Made by a program: the position numbers and the translations under genes. From Bradyrhizobium sp. 141 (GTDB lineage: Bacteria; Pseudomonadota; Alphaproteobacteria; Rhizobiales; Xanthobacteraceae): a DNA stretch of 64,000 nucleotides. Positions within the stretch are counted from its first letter, which is position 1. Each line of letters opens with the position of its first letter. Positions 19,047-25,900 of this stretch are shown here, piece by piece. The stretch is from positions 248,001 through 312,000 of the forward strand of contig NZ_JADPKR010000094.1 of NCBI RefSeq assembly GCF_023074055.1. The letters run 5' to 3'. Under the pieces are notes generated by a model. It had not been told where the DNA came from and did not search any database. It saw only the letters and a program-made list of their open reading frames with translations.

Positions 19047-19874
19047 ATGAGCGAAGAAGAACTGCGACAGCAAGCGGCCCGTTGGTGGCGAACCTCCATC
19101 TGCGACATCGCGCCCGGTCGCATCGCCTATCGGGGTTATCCAATCGAAGATTTGATCGGCCGGATTTCCTTTCCCGCCATGATCTGGCTGATGTTGCGCG
19201 GCGATCTGCCGACGCCAGCGCAGGAGCGGCTGCTGCAGGCTGCGCTGGTCGCGTCCGTTGACCACGGTCCGCACGCGCCCTCCATCGCAATTGCGCAGAT
19301 GGCGGTGAGCTGCGGGCTGCCCCTGAACGGTGCGATGGCCTCCGCGATCAATACGCTCGATGACGTGCACGGCGGAGCAGGGGAGCAGGCGGTCGAACTC
19401 TACGAAGATGTGCTGCGGAGGCGCGATGGCCTAGAGATCGGCGAGGCCGCGGCCGCCGCAATCGACCATTTCACCGCAAGGCGCGGCAAATATCTGCCCG
19501 GCTTCGGCCACCGGTTTCATCCGGTCGACCCGCGCGCGGCACCGCTATTGGCGCTGGTGGATGGCGCAGGTGCTGAGGGCAGTGTCAGCGGCGACTATGC
19601 CAAGGCCGCCCGCGCGATCGAGCGCGTGATGCAGCAGCGCAAGGGCAAACTCATCCCAATGAACATTGATGGCGCGACCGCGGTCATTTATGGCGAGCTC
19701 GGCTTCGCGCCTCCGCTGGCGCGCGGCGTCTTCTGCCTGTCGCGCGCGGTCGGAATCCTGGCCCACGCCTGGGAACAGACCAGGCGCAAGGATCGTAACA
19801 AGGGACCGATGCCCAAGCAGTTTGGCTACAAATATGAGGGCCAGCCGCGCCGCACGCTGGGAGGCGCGTCATGA
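19047..19874 (+). CDS. Citrate-synthase-fold protein, citryl-CoA-lyase-like
   Basis: A 275-residue protein, much shorter than citrate synthase (about 430), of the citryl-CoA lyase/small citrate synthase branch. The three catalytic positions can be seen: His in DVHGGAGEQAVELYEDVL, His in LPGFGHRFHPVDPRAAPL and Asp in PMNIDGATAVIYGELG. It begins with WWRTSICDIAPGRIAYRGYP, as in this branch. Such enzymes cleave a citryl-type CoA ester to acetyl-CoA and a 2-oxoacid. Sitting after a CoA-transferase and before a lactonase, it probably cleaves a substituted citryl- or malyl-type CoA ester (inference). Its stop overlaps the next start. Confidence 0.8.
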   Translation: MSEEELRQQAARWWRTSICDIAPGRIAYRGYPIEDLIGRISFPAMIWLMLRGDLPTPAQERLLQAALVASVDHGPHAPSIAIAQMAVSCGLPLNGAMASAINTLDDVHGGAGEQAVELYEDVLRRRDGLEIGEAAAAAIDHFTARRGKYLPGFGHRFHPVDPRAAPLLALVDGAGAEGSVSGDYAKAARAIERVMQQRKGKLIPMNIDGATAVIYGELGFAPPLARGVFCLSRAVGILAHAWEQTRRKDRNKGPMPKQFGYKYEGQPRRTLGGAS

Positions 19875-20770
19875 TGTATCTCGACAAGCCGCCTCAGCTG
19901 GTTGAGACCCGCGTGTTCTCGTCGATGCCGGCGGAATTTCGTCGACCTGGTGTTTCCTCGAAATGGGCGGATGCCAACCGCGGGGGCCATCCGGTGGATT
20001 GTTTCATCGAGGGGCCGTCGTTTGACAAGTCCGGGAATCTCTACGTCGTCGATATCCCCTTCGGCCGCATTTTCCGGATTTCGCGCGACGGCATCTGGTC
20101 TCTGATAATCGAATATGACGGCTGGCCGAATGGTCTGAAGATCGCACCTGATGGCCGGGTGCTGGTGGCCGACTACATGAACGGCCTCATGGAGCTCGAT
20201 CCGCAGCGGGATACTATCAGCCCGCTTCTGGGGCACCGCAATTCCGAGTCCTTCAGAGGCTGCAACGACCTGCATATCGCGACCAACGGCGACATCTATT
20301 TCACCGATCAGGGGCAAACTGGATTGCACGATCCGACCGGCCGGGTGTTCCGACTGCGTCCTGACGGCCGGCTCGATTGCCTGATTTCGAACGGGCCAAG
20401 CCCGAACGGGCTGGTGCTCAGTCCCGACGAGGCCGTGTTGTTCGTTGCAATGACGCGCGACAACAGCATCTGGCGCGTGCCGCTGATGCGTGACGGCGGG
20501 GTTGCGAAGGTGGGACGGTTCAGCTTGTTCTTCGGGACCAGCGGTCCTGACGGGTTGACGATGGATCAAAAAGGGCGGCTCTTTGTCGCGCACGCCTCCC
20601 TCGGCCACGTCTTCGTCATGGCGCCGAACGGCGAAACGATCGCCCGCATCAAGTCCTGCGCTGGTGCGACCTGCACGAACCTCGTATTGGAGGCGGCAAA
20701 CGGCACATTGCTCATTACGGAATCCTCTACCGGATCAGTGTTGATGGCTGATCTCGCTCACCTTCCTTGA
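19871..20770 (+). CDS. SMP-30/gluconolactonase family protein
   Basis: A 299-residue six-bladed propeller lactonase. Metal-binding and family motifs visible are FIEGPSFDKSGNLYVVDIPF (the Glu ligand), DGWPNGLKIAPDGRVLVADY, CNDLHIATNGDIYFTDQGQT (Asn ligand) and GPSPNGLVLSPDEAVLFVAM, with TSGPDGLTMDQKGRLFVA carrying the Asp. The start codon overlaps the stop of the lyase gene, which indicates tight coupling. The family hydrolyses lactone rings of sugar acids and related compounds. This suggests that the imported compound, or an intermediate, exists as a lactone. Confidence 0.88.
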   Translation: MMYLDKPPQLVETRVFSSMPAEFRRPGVSSKWADANRGGHPVDCFIEGPSFDKSGNLYVVDIPFGRIFRISRDGIWSLIIEYDGWPNGLKIAPDGRVLVADYMNGLMELDPQRDTISPLLGHRNSESFRGCNDLHIATNGDIYFTDQGQTGLHDPTGRVFRLRPDGRLDCLISNGPSPNGLVLSPDEAVLFVAMTRDNSIWRVPLMRDGGVAKVGRFSLFFGTSGPDGLTMDQKGRLFVAHASLGHVFVMAPNGETIARIKSCAGATCTNLVLEAANGTLLITESSTGSVLMADLAHLP

Positions 20771-21349
20771 ACGTTCGCCAGCAGGAGTGACAAGGTGGTA
20801 CCGAATCCTTTCACGCGACGGTCCACCGAATCAAGATGCAGGAAGGAGCCCGGTAGATGATTGGCTTGCCAGTTGCCGAGGCATTGTACTTGGCGACGAA
20901 TGGATCGCATTTGTGTGCGGTGATCCGAAACTGGCGTCAGTAAGTCGCACTGTGTGGGAAGCACGAAAGAACGACTCGGCTATCGTTTGTAAGGCTGGGT
21001 CGGGCCCCGCAACGGGCCGCCGCCGACTTGGCTCCGCGCCTTTTAGCCGGGCAGGTTTCGGCTCGCGGTCCACGAGCCTTGAGAAGACCCACGTATCGCT
21101 TCGCACCATGAAGAACGCGTTGATGGCTGATATCTTGAACGTTCCCGCCAAGAAGGTCGAAGAGGTAACCGCTCGCAGTGGGAGTAAGCACCGCATCAGC
21201 GTCGAGGTTCTCGATCATGCTCGGCCGCGACGCACGCGTTGGAGCGTTCGTTTTGAGAACCAACAAGCAGCAGGATTTGCTGCTTTGAAAGTCTTTACTG
21301 ATAGGCCCAGGAGCGCTTTTAACTGTGTGGAGCAGAGGTCGCAGTACTG
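20771..21349. other. No convincing gene
   Basis: The plus strand holds a 205-codon open frame (20787-21404), but it is mostly motif-free. A small coding-like part at 21,108-21,190 reads MKNALMADILNVPAKKVEEV. Another short stretch near 20,865-20,940 (VAEALYLATNGSHLCAVIRN) also looks coding, but in a different frame. These may be remnants of decayed genes. Confidence 0.4.
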
Positions 21350-21865
21350 TCATAGCCTCTTGCGCGCGCGCAATCCTCCAACCCGATATCCCCTCTCCTC
21401 GTAGAAACGGCGTACCCGTTCTAAGGCCGGATAGCCATCCGGGGGCAACGCAACCTCAATCATCTGCCAGCCTCGGCGCTTCGCCTCCGAATGTACCGCC
21501 TCGAGCAGATGCCGACCGTGGTCAGAGCTTCGGAAGTCGCGAGAAATCCATAGCTCCTGAAGCACACCGTACGCTCCGGCCGCTCTCACGGCCTGTACGG
21601 CCGAGATGGCAGCGACCCCTACAATCTGCCCGGTGACTTGTTCCTCGATGACAAAAATGAAGCCCTCTTCGGGATCCTGAATCAGGCGTAAAGCAGCCTG
21701 CTTCGCGCCTTCAAGGCTGAACTCTGGTCCGGGGCCACCTAATTCAGAAAGTAGCTTTCCGACGGCTTCTGCGATCGCGTTCTCATCTCCTGGCACGCCT
21801 TTGCGCAAAGCCGTGCCCCCGTGGGCCAGGCCTTGCGCTTCAGCGCCAACACGAACACCCGTCAC
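21350..21865 (-). CDS. GNAT-family N-acetyltransferase
   Basis: A 171-residue acyltransferase. The GNAT core is visible: LRKGVPGDENAIAEAVGKLL, a beta strand IFVIEEQVTGQIVGVAAISA, motif A QELWISRDFRSSDHGRHLLE (the acetyl-CoA pyrophosphate loop, here less Gly-rich than usual) and motif B RRFYEERGYRVGG. It would transfer an acetyl or other acyl group from CoA to an amine. A 37-codon frame with a good ribosome-binding site lies 73 bases upstream on the same strand and could be its substrate or a leader. The substrate is unknown. Confidence 0.85.
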   Translation of the reverse strand: MTGVRVGAEAQGLAHGGTALRKGVPGDENAIAEAVGKLLSELGGPGPEFSLEGAKQAALRLIQDPEEGFIFVIEEQVTGQIVGVAAISAVQAVRAAGAYGVLQELWISRDFRSSDHGRHLLEAVHSEAKRRGWQMIEVALPPDGYPALERVRRFYEERGYRVGGLRARKRL

Positions 21866-21938
21866 GTTAGTCCCTCCAGTCCCTCTTGAGGAAATCCATG
21901 TTCAGAAAGGATACAGAAAACGCAACTGAGAGCAACTA

Positions 21939-22052
21939 TCAAGCTCGGTAGGGAATAGGACGTCCGCACTCGCTATAAGCAACAGAGGTGAGGTAAGTGC
22001 AAGCTGTTGCCGTTCTCAGAATCGACTGCGGCTTGACTTGCTGGGAACTCAT
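21939..22052 (-). CDS. Short peptide (37 residues) upstream of the GNAT gene
   Basis: A short frame starts at ATG 22052 with a strong ribosome-binding site (aaggaag, six bases before the start). It reads MSSQQVKPQSILRTATACTY then LTSVAYSECGRPIPYRA. It has two Cys, three Tyr and a Pro-rich end, and a polar N-terminal part that could serve as a leader. It lies 73 bases ahead of the GNAT gene on the same strand. It could be a ribosomally made, modified peptide precursor, a regulatory leader peptide, or a chance frame. No known peptide family was recognised. Confidence 0.4.
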   Translation of the reverse strand: MSSQQVKPQSILRTATACTYLTSVAYSECGRPIPYRA

Positions 22053-22467
22053 GATGGACTTCCTTCGATTGGAAAGGAAATCCACGAGACGGCACATTCG
22101 CGCGTGGGCAGGCCGGCCATGCCGATCAAACATTTCGTAAGAGTGATTGCCGATCGTCACTCACGAGCGACTCGATTCAGTAGATCTTGCAGCATGATAA
22201 TCGCCGTGCCATAGGGCGCATCAGCTCGGCGCGTCTGAAGGTGAGATTCCCAAACTCGCGTGCTTCACTCGTACAAAGCTGCGCGAAGCGGGACAGGTAT
22301 CATACGCGTGCGCCCGACAAAATCGTCTGAACAACATCGCGAAAGATTTTGCACGCTAATGCACTATCTTAAGCTTACCTCGAAGAATCGAAAGATAATG
22401 GCAAGCACTGCTTGTTTGGACCTTCGCTCCTCGTTTAAGGGACCGTCACGGAACGGGAGTGGTTGCG
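22053..22467. other. Divergent intergenic region
   Basis: About 415 bases between the short peptide (minus) and the EAL gene (plus), presumably holding both promoters. No RpoN-type GG-N10-GC element or TGT-N10-ACA site was found. A near match tggcaagcactgctt at about 22,399 lacks the GC of the -12 part. Confidence 0.4.
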
Positions 22468-23682
22468 ATGGAGCATGGGCAGGCCGAACTGGTCGGAGGG
22501 AAACCTGTAATCTTCGGCCAGCGTAAGGTGCGGCCGCGAGCGTGCGTGGCCGTCGGCAAGCGGCATCTGCGCGCCTTTCTACGGGATGTGCTGGAGGATA
22601 TGGGGTTTGTTATCAGCGAATGCGGGACTGCTGACGAGCTGCCGCACGTACTCTGCACGGACTTCCCTGATCTGATCCTGCTCGGCATTGGCTCGGATCG
22701 CATCGAGCCTGGACGATTGCTCGAGATACTCGTACGCGAAGAATTTGCAGGCAGAGTGCTGGCGTTCGGCGCCCGCGAGTCGATCGTCATGACGGCAGTG
22801 CAGCAGGTCGGGGGCGAATATGGACTTGATATGCTGCCGCCGCTGAGGACGCCGTTTGCAGCCGAGACGCTGCGCGATCGGGTCGCCATGCTCTTGCCCA
22901 GAGAGCCGGCGCCCCGTCCCGCAGTCCATGTCGGAGAAGCCTTACACGCTGGCTGGCTTGAGCTCTGGTATGAGCCGAACTTTGACGCGTGTACCCTCAG
23001 CCGCCGCGGCGCCGAGGCGCTTGTGCGAATGCGGCACCCGACCTGGGGCGTTGTTCCACCAGCCTATTTCATCCCGGAGGCTCACGATCCGCATTTTAGG
23101 GAGTTGTCGCAGTTCGTGATCGACCGCGCGATCAAGGATTGGCAGTATCTTCTGGAGCAGCAAACTTCGATCGATCTCTCCATCAATCTCCCGGCAGCAT
23201 TCCTGATTGACCCGCAGGCGGTACGCGATCTCTGTCAGCGCATGCCGTCGCACCCCGCTTTCGGCGGCTTGACGATTGAAATCGAGAGCGAGGAAGCGAT
23301 CCAGAACCTAGATCTCCTGATCGAGGTCGCGCGTGAGGTTCGCTTTCACAACATTGGCCTTGCAATCGACAATGTCGGCGCCAATTGGCCGCAGCTGATG
23401 GGGGTCGAAAGATTCCCGTTCATGAAATTAAAAGTGGACCGGCAGTACGTCGCCGGTTGCGGAAATGGGCCCCTGAAGCGAACGGTGTGCCGCCATATCG
23501 TCGATCTAGCCAAAGAGTACAGTGTGCGCACCGTCGCCGCAGGTGTGGAGAGCCACGCCGACCTGATCGCTGTGACCGAACTCGGCTTCGACCTTGCGCA
23601 GGGCCATCTGTTCGGAAAGGCCATGCCGCTGAAGCAATTTGCACAGTCATCTTTCAGCCCTGTTCCACTTCGTCCAAAATAG
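22468..23682 (+). CDS. EAL-domain protein with receiver-like N-terminus, probably degenerate
   Basis: A 404-residue cytoplasmic protein. Residues 20-140 resemble a response-regulator fold (RACVAVGKRHLRAFLRDVLE, FPDLILLGIGSD) but lack a clear phosphoacceptor Asp pair. The C-terminal half is an EAL domain, the cyclic-di-GMP phosphodiesterase fold. The EAL motif itself is present (GAEALVRMRHP), as are FMKLKVDRQYV and DLAQGHLFGKAM. However, the metal-binding DDFG-type motif is IDNVG, and VAEGVE reads VAAGVE. Loss of these acidic residues suggests it binds but does not cleave cyclic-di-GMP, or acts by protein contacts. The ATG at 22468 follows gggag at eight bases; a GTG nine bases earlier is possible. 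Confidence 0.85.
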   Translation: MEHGQAELVGGKPVIFGQRKVRPRACVAVGKRHLRAFLRDVLEDMGFVISECGTADELPHVLCTDFPDLILLGIGSDRIEPGRLLEILVREEFAGRVLAFGARESIVMTAVQQVGGEYGLDMLPPLRTPFAAETLRDRVAMLLPREPAPRPAVHVGEALHAGWLELWYEPNFDACTLSRRGAEALVRMRHPTWGVVPPAYFIPEAHDPHFRELSQFVIDRAIKDWQYLLEQQTSIDLSINLPAAFLIDPQAVRDLCQRMPSHPAFGGLTIEIESEEAIQNLDLLIEVAREVRFHNIGLAIDNVGANWPQLMGVERFPFMKLKVDRQYVAGCGNGPLKRTVCRHIVDLAKEYSVRTVAAGVESHADLIAVTELGFDLAQGHLFGKAMPLKQFAQSSFSPVPLRPK

Positions 23683-24164
23683 TTGCATGAGGAGTGGCTG
23701 AGCACAGCCAGGCAAAGCGTACCAGCGCTCGCCCGCGCCGCCATACCTACTCGGCACCAGGCATGCGGCTGACTGCAATTAAATCGGTCACTTTGCAAAG
23801 CCAGTATCGCTCCTCCCGGCGGATTCATTTCCCTCCGAAGCGACGCCGAAGGTTATTGTAGCACAAACCCGTTTTGGCAAGCCTCCAGCGAGTCAATCCG
23901 CGGAGTTAACGTTGCAGCCGTGAGTGAGGCTTGCACAAAACCTCCAGTCAGGGCGTGTGACCGGAGGTTTGCCGAGATCCGGCGTAGACGTGCGTCGGCT
24001 CGCGGCTTTTAGTCGCGCCGCCGGTTTCGGAATCGTCGAGCGTCGCTTGGCCCCGCGCTGCCATGCCAGACAAACCAACGGAAGCTCGCAGCGGTCGAGT
24101 CGCGACTGGCTCTCGGAGTAGGGCCCGAGGGCTCGCATAGCTTGAAATTGAAGTGGCCCGTTGC
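23683..24164. other. No recognisable gene
   Basis: About 480 bases downstream of the EAL gene. Both strands hold open frames in this GC-rich DNA, but none with motifs. The end of the stretch leads into the NifA-type site of the ferredoxin gene. Confidence 0.4.
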
Positions 24165-24180
24165 TGTCGCAGATGCAACA
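24165..24180 (+). promoter_or_regulatory. NifA upstream activator site (TGT-N10-ACA) of the ferredoxin
   Basis: The sequence tgtcgcagatgcaaca has the exact TGT-N10-ACA form bound by NifA. It lies 61 bases upstream of an RpoN-like element and 120 bases before the ferredoxin ATG. Confidence 0.6.
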
Positions 24181-24241
24181 TGGTCTCAGACCCGGGACAG
24201 CACAATTGGGCAAATTGCCCATCATTGAGCGCGTCTGTGTT

Positions 24242-24257
24242 TGGCACGGCATTTGAA
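24242..24257 (+). promoter_or_regulatory. RpoN (-24/-12)-like promoter, -12 imperfect
   Basis: The sequence tggcacggcatttgaa matches the -24 part (TGGCAC) perfectly, but has TTGA in place of TTGC in the -12 part. The promoter may be weak or decaying, in line with the decay of the suf-like genes downstream. Confidence 0.45.
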
Positions 24258-24299
24258 AGGGATCGCCAATGGCATCGCTCGCCTAAGGAGTCGGAAGGC

Positions 24300-24503
24300 A
24301 TGGCTTACAAGATCGTCGCTTCGCAATGCACCGTTTGTGGGGCATGTGAGTTCGAGTGTCCCAACGCGGCGATCAGCCTCAAGCGTGACATTTACGTTAT
24401 CGATGCCAAAAAGTGTACGGAGTGCGAGGGCCATTCCGACACGCCGCAATGCGCGGTCGTCTGTCCGGTGCCTGACACCTGTGTCCCGTCTAAGACAGCA
24501 TAA
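24300..24503 (+). CDS. 2[4Fe-4S] ferredoxin of the FdxN/FrxA type
   Basis: A 67-residue ferredoxin that begins MAYKIVASQCTVCGACEFEC. The first cluster motif is CxxCxxCxxxCP, and the second is CTECEGHSDTPQCAVVCP, with the enlarged loop typical of nif-associated ferredoxins. It resembles the FrxA ferredoxin at 53,344 in length and pattern, so it is a second member of that group in the window. A NifA-type site and an imperfect RpoN promoter lie upstream, which suggests expression under nitrogen-fixing conditions. The ATG at 24300 has aggag/ggaagg ahead of it. It probably donates electrons in Fe-S or nitrogenase maturation. Confidence 0.9.
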   Translation: MAYKIVASQCTVCGACEFECPNAAISLKRDIYVIDAKKCTECEGHSDTPQCAVVCPVPDTCVPSKTA

Positions 24504-24590
24504 GCAGCCCGCGTCCAGACGGCTTCACCGCTCGATTTCGCGAACGAAGTAGTAGATGTCGAGCTTGAGGAGGCCGCCGACCGCATGGGG

Positions 24591-24915
24591 CGCATCGAGG
24601 TCGATCAACATCGTTATGACCTTAAGGCGCTGATCGACTCCGAGAAGCCCTCGAAGGGCTCTGTCAGAGGACACCGTCAAATTTGTCTCGAATAAGGACA
24701 AGGCCGCCTCGATGCTCCAGTCGCCGCGTCGAGGCTTATCGTCGCTGGCTGACGAGCCAAGGCGAAGTGGACGGGCGTCGAATATCACAAGATCGACTTG
24801 CAGGATATCTAAAAGCTACGTCACGGCCGAAGCCGAAGAGACGGTCTCCTCGCGCGACGAGATCGGTCCGGAGATCCTGAAGACGTACGAGAAGCTCGGC
24901 ATCCGCTTGCCCGTG
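24591..24915 (+). pseudogene. sufB relic
   Basis: Pieces in all three frames line up in order with SufB, the scaffold of Fe-S cluster assembly: IEVDQHRYDLKALIDSEKPS, SNKDKAASMLQ, RRVEAYRRWLT, GVEYHKIDLQDI and DEIGPEILKTYEKLGIRLPV. At least four frameshifts and internal stops separate them, and the remaining three quarters of the gene are missing. It follows the ferredoxin with the NifA site by fewer than 100 bases, so it may once have been part of the same transcript. Confidence 0.7.
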
Positions 24916-25027
24916 GTCACCGTGCACGAGTGCATGGAGCGTAGAGTCATAGCACGATCCCGCCGTGCGCGCTCTCGCCGCTTACTCCAGTTTCGCAAGT
25001 CAGCGTGCATCCTGAGGTCCGGAACTG

Positions 25028-25265
25028 TTCCTGCGATGTCGCGCAGGCCAACGTCCAGGCTGCACTATTCGCCAAGCGGCGACGGAGACAACGAGGCGCG
25101 CGCCAAAGTCGCTCAGCACGTGAGTGCCTGGCGCACCGAGGAGATCATCTTGACCAACGCCACGGAGGCGATCGAGCTCGCGGCTCGTCGTGGGGCAGGC
25201 CGAACACAGGCAGTCCGACCTGATCATCCGTTCGATCCTGGAGCAATCCGGCCTTGGCAATTCCT
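25028..25265 (+). pseudogene. sufS (cysteine desulfurase) relic
   Basis: Readings in two frames match the SufS N-terminal region in order: DVAQANVQAALF, then ARAKVAQHVSAWRTEEIILT and NATEAIELAA (the TxNATEAINLVA block), and then QSDLIIRSILEQ (the DEIILSxLEHHSN block). The PLP-lysine and active-site Cys regions are missing. With the sufB pieces just upstream, it shows that a sufB...sufS cluster has been deleted and eroded here. Confidence 0.6.
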
Positions 25266-25609
25266 AAGCAGCCTCATCGCGCTGTGATCAAACGGATGCC
25301 GGCGAGGATGATCGCAACTTCCTCACAGGCGAGTTCGAGAAGCTGCTGACGGAAAAGATCAGGCTTTGTCGCGATCATGCAGATGTCGAAAGCGCCCAGC
25401 GCGTTCGTTCTGCTCGCGTTAGCCCATCCGATTACGAGAACAGGGTGTTGAGCGGACGCATTCACAAGCGGAGCCTCCACAGATCCACGCGTTTTCACGA
25501 GGCCGGGAGTAAGACCGTTGTAGCCTACCTAGTACAGTTCGCAATCGCTTGGGCAATATCGCAGCGACACTCAGTAGGTTGACGGATCGATCCTCGTGCG
25601 CATAATGCC
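25266..25609. other. No recognisable gene
   Basis: About 340 bases between the sufS relic and the riboswitch. A minus-strand frame (25274-25498, 74 codons) has no known motif and was not called. Confidence 0.4.
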
Positions 25610-25795
25610 AGCCGTCGTGGTCTCCGGATTTCGTTTGATCCGGAGCTAAGAGGGAAGCCGGTGCAATGCCGGCGCTGCCCCCGCAACTGTAAGCGGCGAG
25701 CCGCTGTCCAACGAAGTCACTGAAGCCATGCGGCTTCGGGAAGGCCGGACAGCAGCGACGACCCGCGAGCCAGGAGACCTGCCTCGACAATATAT
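25610..25795 (+). promoter_or_regulatory. Cobalamin (B12) riboswitch upstream of metE
   Basis: The classic blocks of the adenosylcobalamin aptamer occur in order: gggaagccggtgcaatgccg and gcgctgcccccgcaactgta near 25,652-25,692, then cactgaagcc...gggaaggcc near 25,719-25,745, and the B12 box gagccaggagacctgcc at 25,767-25,783. The next gene is the B12-independent methionine synthase. When cobalamin is present the RNA should fold so that metE is switched off. The exact ends are estimated. Confidence 0.92.
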
Positions 25796-25900
25796 CGTCC
25801 ACGGGCGGGGTGTCCCGGTGTGCGCCAAGCAGCTGTCGCTCACGCGATATTCGCTGCATGCGTCCGCCATGGCCTTTGCCCCAATTATGGGGTCTGAGCT

